Source: Brevundimonas pishanensis
GTDB taxonomy: Bacteria > Pseudomonadota > Alphaproteobacteria > Caulobacterales > Caulobacteraceae
Direction of reading: 5' to 3'
DNA length: 64,000 nucleotides
NCBI RefSeq assembly: GCF_022750635.1
Contig: NZ_JAJKBG010000005.1
Coordinates: 186,001 to 250,000, forward strand
The notes under the pieces are model-generated. The model did no database searches, was not told the origin of the DNA, and saw nothing but the letters and a program-made list of their open reading frames with translations. Positions 16,699-25,073 of this stretch are shown here, piece after piece. Each line of letters begins with the position of its first letter. The first letter of the stretch is position 1. The position numbers and the translations under genes were made by a program.

Positions 16699-17838
16699 TT
16701 AGTTCGTGGCCTGAGGGCGTACGGCGGGGGCGGCAGCGGGCGCAGGTGCCGCCGCCGGACGGGCATTGGTACCCGCGGCGATCTTGACCGTGTCTCCGGT
16801 GTTCAGGAAGCCGGCACCTTCGACGACGACGCGCGCACCGGCGTTCAGGCCCTCAACCGACGACTGGGTGTCGTTGCGCTGGATCACGCGGACCGGAACG
16901 AAGGAGACCTTGTTACCGGTGCCGACCACAAACACACCGGCCTTGTTGTCGCGATAGAGGATGGCAGGGGTAGGAACGACGGTGGCTTCACGTGTGCCAG
17001 CGTCGATTTCGGCACGGGCGAACATGCCCGGCTTGAGGCCGCTACCGGAGGCAAGGCTGATGCGGGCGACGCCGAGACGGGTCTGGGCATCCACTTCGGG
17101 GGTAACGATGCGGACGGTGCCCGTGGTCGGAGCCGCCTGTGACGAAGTGATGGCGGCGGTCTGACCGGCGCGCAATGCGCCAAGCTGCGTCTCGGGGACC
17201 TGTGCGTCCAGTTCGAGGCGACCGTCACGGACCATGCGGAATAGCTCGGTTCCCGCGGCAATGATCTGGCCCTTGGTCACGCTGCGGCTGATGATCTGGC
17301 CACTTACTGGAGCGCGGATGGTGGCTTGGGACAGGCGGGTGCGGGTCTCGGCAAGGCCTGCGCGGGCGGAAGCCAGATTGGCTTCGGAAGCACGCTGGTT
17401 GGCCAGTGCTGTATCCAGCGAGGCTTGCGAGAGGAAGCCGCGTTCCTTCAGTTCTTGGGCGCGGGCCAACGCCGCGTTGTCGCGTGCAGCATTCGCCTCT
17501 GCGGTTTGGACGGCAGCCTGCTGCTGGCGCAACTGGGCTTGGAGCAGGGCGTCATTCATCTGGACCAGCGGTTGGCCCTGACGCACGTAACTGCCTTCGT
17601 CCACGAAGATGGAGACCGCTGTCAGGCCACCCGTCTCGGCACCGACGGGCACTTCTTCCCAGGCGCTGACGTTGCCGGAGGCGACGACCTTGAAAGGCAG
17701 GGTGGCGGTCGAGGCATCAGCGACGCTGACGGTGATGCTGCTGTCAGGCTTTTCTTTCACCTCCTTCTCGCCACACGCTGCCAGTGAAACGGCAGAAAGG
17801 CAGGTCAGAAGGATTGCGTAGGATCGCAGTACATTCAT
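16699..17838 (-). CDS. RND efflux periplasmic adaptor (membrane fusion protein), lipoprotein (379 aa)
   Basis: The start at 17838 (MNVLRSYAILL) is chosen because it gives a clean lipoprotein signal, with LAAC lipobox at about residues 18-21; a GTG at 17889 would add 17 residues ahead of it. The mature protein shows the adaptor order: biotinyl-lipoyl-like strand (SGNVSAWEEVPVGAETGG, EGSYVRQGQPLVQMND), coiled-coil hairpin (about 95-165, Ala/Gln/Arg-rich), the second lipoyl half (IRAPVSGQIISRSVTKGQII), then the beta-barrel and membrane-proximal domains. The tail is Ala/Pro-rich. It is co-transcribed with the permease and preceded by a palindromic promoter element. Confidence 0.94.
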   Translation of the reverse strand: MNVLRSYAILLTCLSAVSLAACGEKEVKEKPDSSITVSVADASTATLPFKVVASGNVSAWEEVPVGAETGGLTAVSIFVDEGSYVRQGQPLVQMNDALLQAQLRQQQAAVQTAEANAARDNAALARAQELKERGFLSQASLDTALANQRASEANLASARAGLAETRTRLSQATIRAPVSGQIISRSVTKGQIIAAGTELFRMVRDGRLELDAQVPETQLGALRAGQTAAITSSQAAPTTGTVRIVTPEVDAQTRLGVARISLASGSGLKPGMFARAEIDAGTREATVVPTPAILYRDNKAGVFVVGTGNKVSFVPVRVIQRNDTQSSVEGLNAGARVVVEGAGFLNTGDTVKIAAGTNARPAAAPAPAAAPAVRPQATN

Positions 17839-17948
17839 CGGGAGGTGCTTTGGAAAAGAAAAATGGGACGGGGGGATTGCGGACAACACACGGACTCTCC
17901 GCGCGGCGATGAAGCCGGACGTTCTGACAGAACGCAGGGATATACAGA

Positions 17949-17972
17949 CTGTTCAATACGTCAAATGAACAG
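17949..17972. promoter_or_regulatory. Inverted repeat over the predicted RND promoter (CTGTTCA-N10-TGAACAG)
   Basis: This perfect 7-bp inverted repeat lies about 110 bp upstream of the adaptor start. On the minus strand its core contains TTGACG, a good -35 element, with TATATC/TATCCC downstream as a possible -10. It looks like a repressor operator of the TetR or MarR kind, but no such regulator is encoded in the window. Confidence 0.55.
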
Positions 17973-18013
17973 ACGGTAAGCTGTGTTACTTAATCGAAAC
18001 GGCGGGTGCCGTA

Positions 18014-19795
18014 TCAACGGGGCTGAAGGCGGCGACCCCATGTCGCAGGCAGGGGGGACGGCGCATCGACGATGTGGCTGATCAGGTGCTCGGCCAGCAG
18101 TGGAGCGGCGCAAAACCCGCGCGAGCCCAACCCTGTCAGCACATGCAGGCCGTCTTCGACGGTGCCGCAGATCGGAAGCCGGTCAGGGGTGGTGGCGCGA
18201 ACCGCTGTACGGCGGTTCAACGGCGCGTCCGCATGGCGGCTCCACCGAACGGGAAGAACTTCGGACAAGGTGGCGCGGTTACGCTCCGATGCCTCTTGCG
18301 AGGGTTCGGGCGCATCGACACCGCGATCGTGGGTCGCGCCGAACAACAGGCCGTTGCCTGTCGGGACGCTATAGCCGCCCCATGCCACGGCTGGCTCGGG
18401 CGTCGCCTTGTCGTCGGTTGTCCAGTCGGCCTGTCCTGCGACCGGCGCGAGCGACAGGCCTGGTCTGAGGTGTGCAGTTCCCCAACCGGCGGCCAAAACC
18501 ACATGGTCGAATGTGCCCAGAGACTGACCCTCGTCGTCGGTGAGCGTCCAGCCGTCTTCGCTGCGGGTCAGCGCCTCGACCCGGGCCATGACCAAGGGCG
18601 TATCCGACAGCCACGCTTCGAGAGCTTTGGCCGGAGAAAGGGCAAAGGCATCGGCCATCATCAGGCCGCCCATGGGCATCTTCTCATTGAGATGTGCGGA
18701 GGCGTCAGACGCGGAGAGGCGGATCATCGCTCCCTCGGGCCAGAGCGGTTGGGCGGCGATCTTGTCGTAGCGGTTGGCATCGCGTTCGACATGTTCCAGT
18801 TGCAGGACGCCTTGAGCGAGGATGGCACTGGGAATGCGCCGGTAAAGCTGGTTTGCGCGCTCGAGGGCCTGTGCATAGAGGCCGCTGATAAAGGCATCGC
18901 CGGCGTCCAGTCGCGGAGTAACCAGTGCGGCGGGAAAGCCGCTGGCTTCGGCACCGGGATGGCGGGCCTCTATCACGACGGGTGACAGTCCCTGGGCGCG
19001 GGCGGCGCGGGCGAGGGCGCTACCGGCGATGCCTGCGCCGATGATGGCGATACTGGGCGGGGCAGCGGTGGGACGCACGCCTTCCTTGCGTGCTTCGAGC
19101 CGTTCGCGCTTGCGGCCATGACCGGGGCATTTGGCGACGCTAAAGCCGTTGGCCGCCAGTGCGCGACGTACCGCACCGGCGACAGTGAAGGTCGCCAGAT
19201 GGCACCCGTCTGCCGAGTGCTCGGCCACAGCGGCCATGATGTCTTCGGACCACATGCCGGGGTTCAGTGCGGGGCTGAACCCGTCAAGGAACCACGCATC
19301 GGCCTTGCCCTGCCATTGCGCCAGTGCCCACTCCACCTCGCCGATGGCCAGATCAATGGTGACGCCCCATTGGGGCAGGTCCAGACGATGAAAGCCGGGG
19401 CACTGGCTGGGCCATTGCTCGAGCAGGGCGGAGGCGGTGTCGGCTACATCGGGCCACGCGGCCAGAGCGCGCTCGGCCTCGGCGCGGGTGAGGGGGTAGC
19501 CCTCTACGGAAAAGACGTGGAGCAGTCCGTCGCCGGGGCGATGCCGTCGCCACAGGTCGATCAGGGTGATGATGTTCAGACCGGTGCCGAAGCCCAGTTC
19601 GCCGACAGTGAAACGGGTCCGGCCCTGCCACACCTCGGGCATGTTGCAGCCGCCCAGAAACACGGCGCGGGTTTCGGACAGGCCGTCATCTTTCGAGAAA
19701 TAGACGTCACCGAACCGGCCGGATCGCGGGGAGCCATCCTCGGCCCAGAGCAGTTGCGGAGAAGAGGGGTTCGCGTCGGGAGCGTCGTGGGTCAT
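18014..19795 (-). CDS. mnmC: MnmC, bifunctional tRNA mnm5s2U34 biosynthesis enzyme (593 aa)
   Basis: MnmC completes the wobble-uridine modification of tRNAs. Its C-terminal FAD-dependent domain removes carboxymethyl from cmnm5s2U, and its N-terminal domain methylates the resulting nm5s2U with AdoMet. Seen are the AdoMet motif FTVGELGFGTGLNIITL (about 62-78), WFLDGFSPALNPGMWSEDIM, then the Rossmann dinucleotide motif IAIIGAGIAGSALARA at about residue 250 and the DAO-like C-terminal domain with RAxTPDRLPICG and HVLTGLGSRGFCAAPLLAE. The length is slightly shorter than the enterobacterial protein. The gene appears monocistronic. Confidence 0.95.
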   Translation of the reverse strand: MTHDAPDANPSSPQLLWAEDGSPRSGRFGDVYFSKDDGLSETRAVFLGGCNMPEVWQGRTRFTVGELGFGTGLNIITLIDLWRRHRPGDGLLHVFSVEGYPLTRAEAERALAAWPDVADTASALLEQWPSQCPGFHRLDLPQWGVTIDLAIGEVEWALAQWQGKADAWFLDGFSPALNPGMWSEDIMAAVAEHSADGCHLATFTVAGAVRRALAANGFSVAKCPGHGRKRERLEARKEGVRPTAAPPSIAIIGAGIAGSALARAARAQGLSPVVIEARHPGAEASGFPAALVTPRLDAGDAFISGLYAQALERANQLYRRIPSAILAQGVLQLEHVERDANRYDKIAAQPLWPEGAMIRLSASDASAHLNEKMPMGGLMMADAFALSPAKALEAWLSDTPLVMARVEALTRSEDGWTLTDDEGQSLGTFDHVVLAAGWGTAHLRPGLSLAPVAGQADWTTDDKATPEPAVAWGGYSVPTGNGLLFGATHDRGVDAPEPSQEASERNRATLSEVLPVRWSRHADAPLNRRTAVRATTPDRLPICGTVEDGLHVLTGLGSRGFCAAPLLAEHLISHIVDAPSPLPATWGRRLQPR

Positions 19796-19828
19796 CAGAC
19801 GGGTGTGTCTAGACCCGAAACGGGCACG

Positions 19829-19859
19829 AAAAAAGGGGCCACCCTGAGGTGACCCCTTT
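19829..19859 (-). terminator. Intrinsic terminator after the Ala-rich lipoprotein gene
   Basis: A 12-bp stem with one mismatch (aaaggggccacc / ggtgacccctttc) is followed on the minus strand by TTTTTTCG. Confidence 0.8.
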
Positions 19860-19902
19860 CTCGCCAGCGAGGCCGAAGCCCCGCGAGCCTAAGATATAAA
19901 TC

Positions 19903-20166
19903 TTAGTGAGCAGCAGCCGGAGCTTCAGCAGCCGGAGCAGCAGCAGCGTCAGCAGCCGGAGCAGCCGGAGCAGCAGCAGCTGCGTCGGTGGCTTCAGCAG
20001 CAGCGTCGGTTGCAGCAGCAGCAGCGTCGGTTGCTTCAGCAGCAGCGTCGGTGGCTTCAGCAGCAGCAGCTTCAGCAGCCGGAGCTTCGGTGGTTTCAGC
20101 AGCCGGTTGGCAAGCAGCCAGGGCCAGAGCAGCGGCCGAAGCGGCGATCAGGGCAGTGATGCGCAT
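19903..20166 (-). CDS. Alanine-rich heptad-repeat lipoprotein (87 aa)
   Basis: The start MRITALIAASAAALALAAC at 20166 is preceded by AAGGA at good spacing and gives a textbook lipoprotein signal with lipobox ALAAC. The mature part is almost only Ala, Glu, Asp, Thr and Pro. Four near-perfect seven-residue units (EATDAAA and variants) are followed by a Pro/Ala tail ending APAAAH. An alanine heptad could form a thin helical bundle like other small alanine-zipper lipoproteins, but this is inference and the acidic composition differs. An upstream in-frame start at 20247 would hide the lipobox. The gene is flanked by its own terminator; function unknown. Confidence 0.8.
   Translation of the reverse strand: MRITALIAASAAALALAACQPAAETTEAPAAEAAAAEATDAAAEATDAAAAATDAAAEATDAAAAAPAAPAADAAAAPAAEAPAAAH
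19982..20065. repeat. 21-bp tandem repeat, four copies, inside the lipoprotein gene
   Basis: The motif gcgtcggt recurs at 19982, 20003, 20024 and 20045, exactly 21 bp apart. The rest of the unit is (t/g)gc(ttc/agc)agcagca. Each unit encodes seven residues on the minus strand, so copy-number change would keep the frame. Confidence 0.9.
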
Positions 20167-20502
20167 GTTAGTCTTCCTTGAGAAGGTTGAGGCGGGGCCG
20201 AAAGCCTCGCTGACCGACAGATAACGGGATCGTGAGCGGAATCGCAAGCGAAATTCTCACGCCTTCGTGAAGTCGTGCACAGGGGGCTGTTGAAATGGCT
20301 GTGGGGATTGAAAAGTATGGGAAAAATTCTTCATAAAACCTTGGTCTTAGCCTAAATTTCTGGTCGAATTTCCGCTGTAGCGTTTGATTTCCCGATCACA
20401 TTTTTTGTTTCAAAGGCAATCACGAGCTTTGTAAAATAGCCCGGAAACGACTCGCGGGGCCCGCTGTTTCGAGCCCCGCTATGATATCGGCCGGTGTATT
20501 GT
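20167..20502. other. Intergenic region between motA and the lipoprotein gene
   Basis: This 336-bp gap is AT-rich in its middle (20300-20440) and must contain the lipoprotein promoter. A hairpin (gcggggc ... gccccgc, about 20455-20479) lies just past the motA stop on the minus strand and may serve as a weak terminator, without a clear T-tract. No small gene or RNA is recognised. Confidence 0.45.
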
Positions 20503-21369
20503 TTAGTCTGTCGGGGCTGCCGCCAGTGCCTCTTCCATTTCAGCGAAGCTGGGCTGAATGGTCGAGGGAATATCGCCGCGACCGATCTCGACCGAGATCT
20601 GGGCTGCGTTACCGTGAAGGTGGGCGACCAGCACGGACTGGATGATTTTGTAATAGGCCGCTTCCTCGTCCACGATGGCTTTGAGGCGGGCCGCGAAGGG
20701 GCCGACTAGACCGTAGGCAAGGAACACGCCGAGGAAGGTACCGACCAGAGCGCCGCCGATCATACCGCCCAGAACCTCCGGCGGCTCGGTGATGGAGCCC
20801 ATGGTTTTGATGATGCCCAGAACGGCGGCCACGATGCCCAGAGCCGGAAGGCCGTCAGCAAGGTTTTGCAGCGCGTGTGCAGGCTCGCCTGCTTCGTGGT
20901 GGTGTTTTTCCAGCTGTTTTTCCATGGCGTCCTCGATCTGGTGCGGATCTTCGAGGTTCATGGTCATCATACGCAGGGTGTCGCAGATGAAATCGACAGC
21001 GAAATGGTCCTTCAGCACCTTGGGGTACTTCTGGAAGATGGGGCTCTCGGCGGGCTTTTCGATGTGGCTTTCCAGAGCGATGACGCCCTTGGACTTCATG
21101 GTCTTGGAAAGCTGGAACAGCAGGCTGAGCAGGTCCTTATAGTCCTGCTTCTTCCATTTCGGGCCGGCAAAGCATTTGCCCAGACCGCCCAGCGTGCCCT
21201 TGATGACCGGCATGGAGTTGGAGATCAGGAAGGCGGCGATGCCCGCCCCGAAAATCGCCATCAGCTCGTAAGGCAGCGAGTACAGGATGGTCGCCATCTT
21301 GCCGCCGTGCAGCAGGAAACTGCCGAACACCATGGCGAATAGCATGATGATGCCGATAATCTGGAACAT
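20503..21369 (-). CDS. motA: MotA, flagellar motor stator protein (288 aa)
   Basis: MotA forms the proton-driven stator with MotB in the inner membrane. Length and features fit: TM1 at the very N-terminus (FQIIGIIMLFAMVFGSFLLHGG), TM2 (LPYELMAIFGAGIAAFLI), a large charged cytoplasmic loop (about 60-175), and TM3-TM4 (ALGIVAAVLGIIKTMGSI, GGMIGGALVGTFLGVFLAYGLV) including the conserved Pro residues near the channel. There is no motB next to it; separation of motA and motB is also seen in Caulobacter. It is 54 bp downstream of a LysR gene on the same strand, which is not obviously related. Confidence 0.95.
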   Translation of the reverse strand: MFQIIGIIMLFAMVFGSFLLHGGKMATILYSLPYELMAIFGAGIAAFLISNSMPVIKGTLGGLGKCFAGPKWKKQDYKDLLSLLFQLSKTMKSKGVIALESHIEKPAESPIFQKYPKVLKDHFAVDFICDTLRMMTMNLEDPHQIEDAMEKQLEKHHHEAGEPAHALQNLADGLPALGIVAAVLGIIKTMGSITEPPEVLGGMIGGALVGTFLGVFLAYGLVGPFAARLKAIVDEEAAYYKIIQSVLVAHLHGNAAQISVEIGRGDIPSTIQPSFAEMEEALAAAPTD

Positions 21370-21423
21370 AGGCCGAGGGGTCCGCGAGATGGAAAGCTTC
21401 GCCCTTCTTGTGACGGTTAATGC

Positions 21424-22338
21424 TTAAGGTGAAGTTTCGACCTGTGCAGTTGCGCGGGCGATCTGGTCTGCCAGCCAGTCACTGAAAATGCGGATGCGGC
21501 GGTTGGAACCGGAGCGACCGGGATAGACGAGGCTGAAAACCATGTCTTCGGGACGGTGGTCATCCATGACGGGAACCAGTTCCCCGGCCGCAATGTGGCG
21601 GGCCACATCGTAGGCAGGTATCTGGATCAGGCCGAGGCCGGCGAGGGCGCAGGCAATATAGGCCTCGGCATTATTGGCGCTGACCTGCCAGCGCACGGGA
21701 CGGTGGTGGGTCTTTTCGCCGTCGAACCATTCCCAGTCCAGCACGCGGCGAGTGGAAGGCGAGGTGTAGGCAACCTGCAGATGGTGATCCAGATCGTCGG
21801 GTGTGGCGGGCGTGCCGTGGCGCGCCAGATACGACGGGCTGGCAACATTGATCTGGCGGACCTTGCCGACCCTGCGGGCTTTCAGACCGGAATCGACGAG
21901 GGGGCCAGCTCTCAGGGCGATATCGACCTGTTCCTGGATAAGGTCGACGGGTCGGTCGCTAAAGCCCAGTTCGATTTGCAGATTAGGCCACGATGCAAAG
22001 AAGTCGGGAAGGGCGGGGGCGATGATCTGACGGCCGATCCGGCTGGGAGCGTCGACCTTGATCCGTCCGGCCAGTTCGTGGTCGTCGCGAAACATGCTGT
22101 CGATATCCTCGGACGAGGCGAGCAGGTCGAGGCAGCGTTCTAGTAAAGCTTCGCCTTCATAAGTAAGCGAGACGTTACGCGTGGTACGGTTAAGCAATCG
22201 CACACCCAAGCGGCGCTCCAGATCGGATATTGCAGCCGATACGCTTGATCTTGGAATGTGAAGTCGATCCGCGCTTTTGGTAAAGCTTCGTGTTTCTGCC
22301 ACATGTGTAAATATGCGGTACAGGTTAAGCCTGTCCAT
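21424..22338 (-). CDS. LysR-family transcriptional regulator (304 aa)
   Basis: The start MDRLNLYRIFTHVAETRSFT at 22338 begins the typical N-terminal winged helix (FTKSADRLHIPRSSVSAAISDLE), followed by the effector-binding domain (about 90-300). The frame continues upstream as far as 23466 across the divergent SDR gene, but that extension is non-coding. The regulator is divergent from the SDR gene at 22441 with a 102-bp gap that holds an inverted repeat, the normal layout for a LysR protein and its target. The inducer is unknown. It belongs to the AaeR/YafC-like group that often sits beside single oxidoreductases. Confidence 0.92.
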   Translation of the reverse strand: MDRLNLYRIFTHVAETRSFTKSADRLHIPRSSVSAAISDLERRLGVRLLNRTTRNVSLTYEGEALLERCLDLLASSEDIDSMFRDDHELAGRIKVDAPSRIGRQIIAPALPDFFASWPNLQIELGFSDRPVDLIQEQVDIALRAGPLVDSGLKARRVGKVRQINVASPSYLARHGTPATPDDLDHHLQVAYTSPSTRRVLDWEWFDGEKTHHRPVRWQVSANNAEAYIACALAGLGLIQIPAYDVARHIAAGELVPVMDDHRPEDMVFSLVYPGRSGSNRRIRIFSDWLADQIARATAQVETSP

Positions 22339-22408
22339 TGATCGACCGATCTGACAAATGATGTCGTTAAATGGCGCTTTATTGGCCTTTAGGCAAACAT
22401 TACTCCGA

Positions 22409-22428
22409 TATGTGTAACCGAACACATA
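22409..22428. promoter_or_regulatory. Inverted repeat in the lysR-SDR intergenic region (TATGTGT-N6-ACACATA)
   Basis: This perfect 7-bp inverted repeat with a T-N-A type core ends 12 bp before the SDR start codon and overlaps its Shine-Dalgarno region. It is the best candidate binding site for the divergent LysR regulator. A site this close to the start suggests repression rather than activation. Confidence 0.55.
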
Positions 22429-22440
22429 GGGAGTGACCGC

Positions 22441-23211
22441 ATGGAGCGGACTATTAAGGACAAGATCGTCGTGATTGCAGGCGGTGCCAAGAACCTCGGA
22501 GGTCTGGTGGCTCGTGACTTTGCCGCTCGGGGAGCCAAGGCGATCGTGGTCCATCACCACAGCGCCGAAACGGCCAAGGACGCCGCCGATACTGTGGCGG
22601 CGATCGAGGCGACGGGGGCAAAGGCACTGACGGTTCAGGCCGATTTGACGGTGGTCAGCGAGGTAGAGCGTCTGTTTCGCGAAACCGAAGCCGCGTTTGG
22701 TCGCCCCGATATCGCGCTGAACACTGTCGGCAAGGTCTTGAAGAAGCCAATGCTGGACATCAGCGAGGCCGAATACGACACCATGAGCGACGTGAACGCC
22801 AAAACGGCCTTCTTCTTCCTGAAAGAGGCAGGCAAGTCGGTGAACGACAATGGTGCCATCTGCACCTTGGTGACGTCCCTGTTGGGGGCCTATACGCCCT
22901 TCTATTCCAGCTATGCGGGGACCAAGGCTCCCGTCGAGCATTTTACCCGCGCGGCGTCCAAGGAGTTCGGTGATCGGGGAATCTCGGTGACGGCAATCGG
23001 GCCGGGGCCGATGGATACGCCCTTCTTCTACGGTCAGGAATCCGCCGAGGCGCAGGCCTATCACAAGTCTGCTGCGGCGCTGTCGCCGATCAGCAAGACG
23101 GGGCTCACCGACATCGAGGACATTGCCCCGTGGATCCGCTTCCTCGTCACCGAGGGCTGGTGGATGACGGGCCAGACTATTCTGGTCAACGGCGGCTACA
23201 CCACCAAGTAA
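22441..23211 (+). CDS. Short-chain dehydrogenase/reductase (256 aa)
   Basis: This is an NAD(P)-dependent SDR oxidoreductase. The cofactor motif is a variant of TGxxxGxG (IAGGAKNLGGLVAR, about 12-25). The catalytic residues are Ser of CTLVTSLLGAY and Tyr/Lys of YSSYAGTKAPVEHFTRA, and the C-terminus ends MTGQTILVNGGYTTK. Arg/His residues after beta-2 (VVHHHSAET) hint at NADP preference. GGGAG lies 8 bases before the ATG. The protein is probably controlled by the divergent LysR regulator. The substrate is unknown. Confidence 0.93.
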   Translation: MERTIKDKIVVIAGGAKNLGGLVARDFAARGAKAIVVHHHSAETAKDAADTVAAIEATGAKALTVQADLTVVSEVERLFRETEAAFGRPDIALNTVGKVLKKPMLDISEAEYDTMSDVNAKTAFFFLKEAGKSVNDNGAICTLVTSLLGAYTPFYSSYAGTKAPVEHFTRAASKEFGDRGISVTAIGPGPMDTPFFYGQESAEAQAYHKSAAALSPISKTGLTDIEDIAPWIRFLVTEGWWMTGQTILVNGGYTTK

Positions 23212-23218
23212 GGCGTAT

Positions 23219-23257
23219 AAAAAAGACGGCGGGGTTTGGCCCCGCCGTCTGATTTTT
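23219..23257. terminator. Bidirectional intrinsic terminator between SDR and acyl-CoA synthetase
   Basis: A perfect 11-bp stem (agacggcgggg / ccccgccgtct, 23224-23250) has a 5-base loop. T-tracts follow on both strands (gattttt on plus, TTTTTTAT on minus). It serves the two convergent genes. Confidence 0.9.
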
Positions 23258-23273
23258 ACCTCGATGTCGCCGC

Positions 23274-25073
23274 TTACAGGCGGATCGAGCCGGTCAGGAT
23301 GGCCTGACGGATTTCTTCGGTGAGAGGCTGATAGCCGTCCTCGCCACCGCGGACATAGAGCTGGCCCTTCACCTTTTCCGGATCGAAGCCGTCGCTGACG
23401 AGATCGACCTTGCGGTATTTGAAGGTGCCCGTGGTCGAGGCCGATTCCAGTACGCGTACGAAGCACGGACGCGCATACGGCGGTAGGTTGGCGTCTGCGT
23501 GGGCGGCAAAGGCCTTGCCGTCGAACGGACCTTCCAGCACCAGACCGACCATACCGGCGCGGCCTTCCTGACCCGGGATTTCAACGCCGTAGGCGATGAC
23601 TTCCTGAACGCCCGGCGCTTCGGACAGATGCTGTTCGACTTCGGCGGTCGAGACGTTTTCACCCTTCCAGCGGAAGGTGTCGCCCAGACGATCCATGAAG
23701 TAGATGTAGCCTTCCTTGTCCTGACGCATCAGGTCGCCGGTGCGGAACCAGCGGTCGCCCTTTTTGAAGACGTCGGTCAGGATTTTCTTCTGCGTCGCGG
23801 CCTTGTCGGCATAGCCGGTGAAGTCCTGACGTATGGTGTTGCCGATCACGCCGATGGCTTCACCCGTCTCGCCGGTACGGACCAGCTTGCACAGGCCGTT
23901 GGGGCCACGCACCGGCTCGCCGGTCTCCGGATCCAGTTCGATGATGCGGATGTTCAGCTGCGACTTCAGATAGGAAGGCACGCGACCGATCGCGCCCGGC
24001 TTGCCGCCAAAGTTGAACAGCGAGACGTTGCCTTCGGTCGAGCCGTAGAATTCGAGAATGACCGGCACTTTGAAGCGCGACTGGAACTCTTCCCAGACGT
24101 CGGGGCGCAGGCCGTTGCCGAAGGCGAGGCGCAGCTTGTGCGAGCGTTCGTCGGCATTCTCCGGCGAGTTCACCAGATAGCGGCACAGCTCGCCGATATA
24201 GACGAACATGGTCGCGCCCGACGACTTTACGTCCGGCCAGAAGGTCGAGGCCGAGAAGCGGCGTCGGGTGACCATACGGCCACCGTTCAGCAGCACCGAG
24301 CCGACGCCCACAAGGCCGCCGGTCGAGTGGTACAGCGGCAGGACGTTGAACAGGGTGTCCTTCTGGGTCGCGCCGGTGCCGCCTGCGAAGGCGCGCATAT
24401 AGGTGCGGGCACGCGAGTGCGGGATGCGCGCGGCCTTTGGCAGGCCGGTGGTGCCCGAGGTGTAGATGTAGAGCGCGGTATCGCGGTTGGTCAGGCCCTT
24501 GCGCAGGCCGCGATCCGGACGGACCGACGAGGCGCTGCGGACGGCATTGTCGAAGTCGCGGCGGGTGTTGGTCTCGTTCTCTTCGCCCAGACCCAGAACC
24601 CACAGCATGATGTCGCGGTCGATCAGACCGCGGCTGTCCTCGGCGGCCTGCCAGCAGTCTTCGTCGGTGACGACGTTGAACGCGCCCGAAATGTTCAGGC
24701 AGTGGGCCAGAGCCGAACCGTTGAGGTTGTTGTTGATCAGGGCCGTTGCCACGCCGACCTTGGAGAAGCCGAACCATGCCGCCACGTATTCAACACGGTT
24801 GTGCATCAGCAGGGCGATGGTGTCGCCACGCTTGAGGTTACGGCTGGCGGCCCAGTTGGCGTAACGGTTCGCGAGCGCTTCGAACTCGCGGTAGGTCAGG
24901 CGACGGGTCTCGTCTTCTACGCAGATGTTGTCCGGGTATTTGTCGACGGCTTCTTCGATGTCGTCGCAGATCAGAACATCACTATCCAGAGCGATCGGCT
25001 TGATGCGCTTCAGGAGGCGTATAAGCCCTCCCAGAAAGCGGATTTCGCTCTTGATGTTCGCCACCATACCCAT
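23274..25073 (-). CDS. FATP-type long-chain acyl-CoA synthetase (about 599 aa)
   Basis: This adenylating enzyme activates long-chain fatty acids with ATP and CoA. It carries the AMP-binding P-loop YIYTSGTTGLPKAARIPHSR, the FYGSTEGN motif, DRWFRTGDLMRQDKEGYIYF and DRLGDTFRWKGENVSTAEVE. The WKGENVST form and the length place it in the very-long-chain/FATP group rather than classical FadD. An N-terminal hydrophobic segment could attach it to the membrane. ATG 25073 is preferred over 25094 because GGAAAGG lies about 10 bases upstream of it. The enzyme feeds acyl-CoA to beta-oxidation; the two dehydrogenases at 1.5-4.5 kb are possible partners. Confidence 0.93.
   Translation of the reverse strand: MGMVANIKSEIRFLGGLIRLLKRIKPIALDSDVLICDDIEEAVDKYPDNICVEDETRRLTYREFEALANRYANWAASRNLKRGDTIALLMHNRVEYVAAWFGFSKVGVATALINNNLNGSALAHCLNISGAFNVVTDEDCWQAAEDSRGLIDRDIMLWVLGLGEENETNTRRDFDNAVRSASSVRPDRGLRKGLTNRDTALYIYTSGTTGLPKAARIPHSRARTYMRAFAGGTGATQKDTLFNVLPLYHSTGGLVGVGSVLLNGGRMVTRRRFSASTFWPDVKSSGATMFVYIGELCRYLVNSPENADERSHKLRLAFGNGLRPDVWEEFQSRFKVPVILEFYGSTEGNVSLFNFGGKPGAIGRVPSYLKSQLNIRIIELDPETGEPVRGPNGLCKLVRTGETGEAIGVIGNTIRQDFTGYADKAATQKKILTDVFKKGDRWFRTGDLMRQDKEGYIYFMDRLGDTFRWKGENVSTAEVEQHLSEAPGVQEVIAYGVEIPGQEGRAGMVGLVLEGPFDGKAFAAHADANLPPYARPCFVRVLESASTTGTFKYRKVDLVSDGFDPEKVKGQLYVRGGEDGYQPLTEEIRQAILTGSIRL

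Noticed and set aside
19982..20065. CRISPR-like regular repeat
   Set aside because: The 21-bp units are contiguous without unique spacers and lie inside a coding gene.
22339..23466. Upstream extension of the LysR frame across the divergent SDR gene
   Set aside because: Composition is basic and irregular, and the canonical LysR N-terminus starts at 22338.
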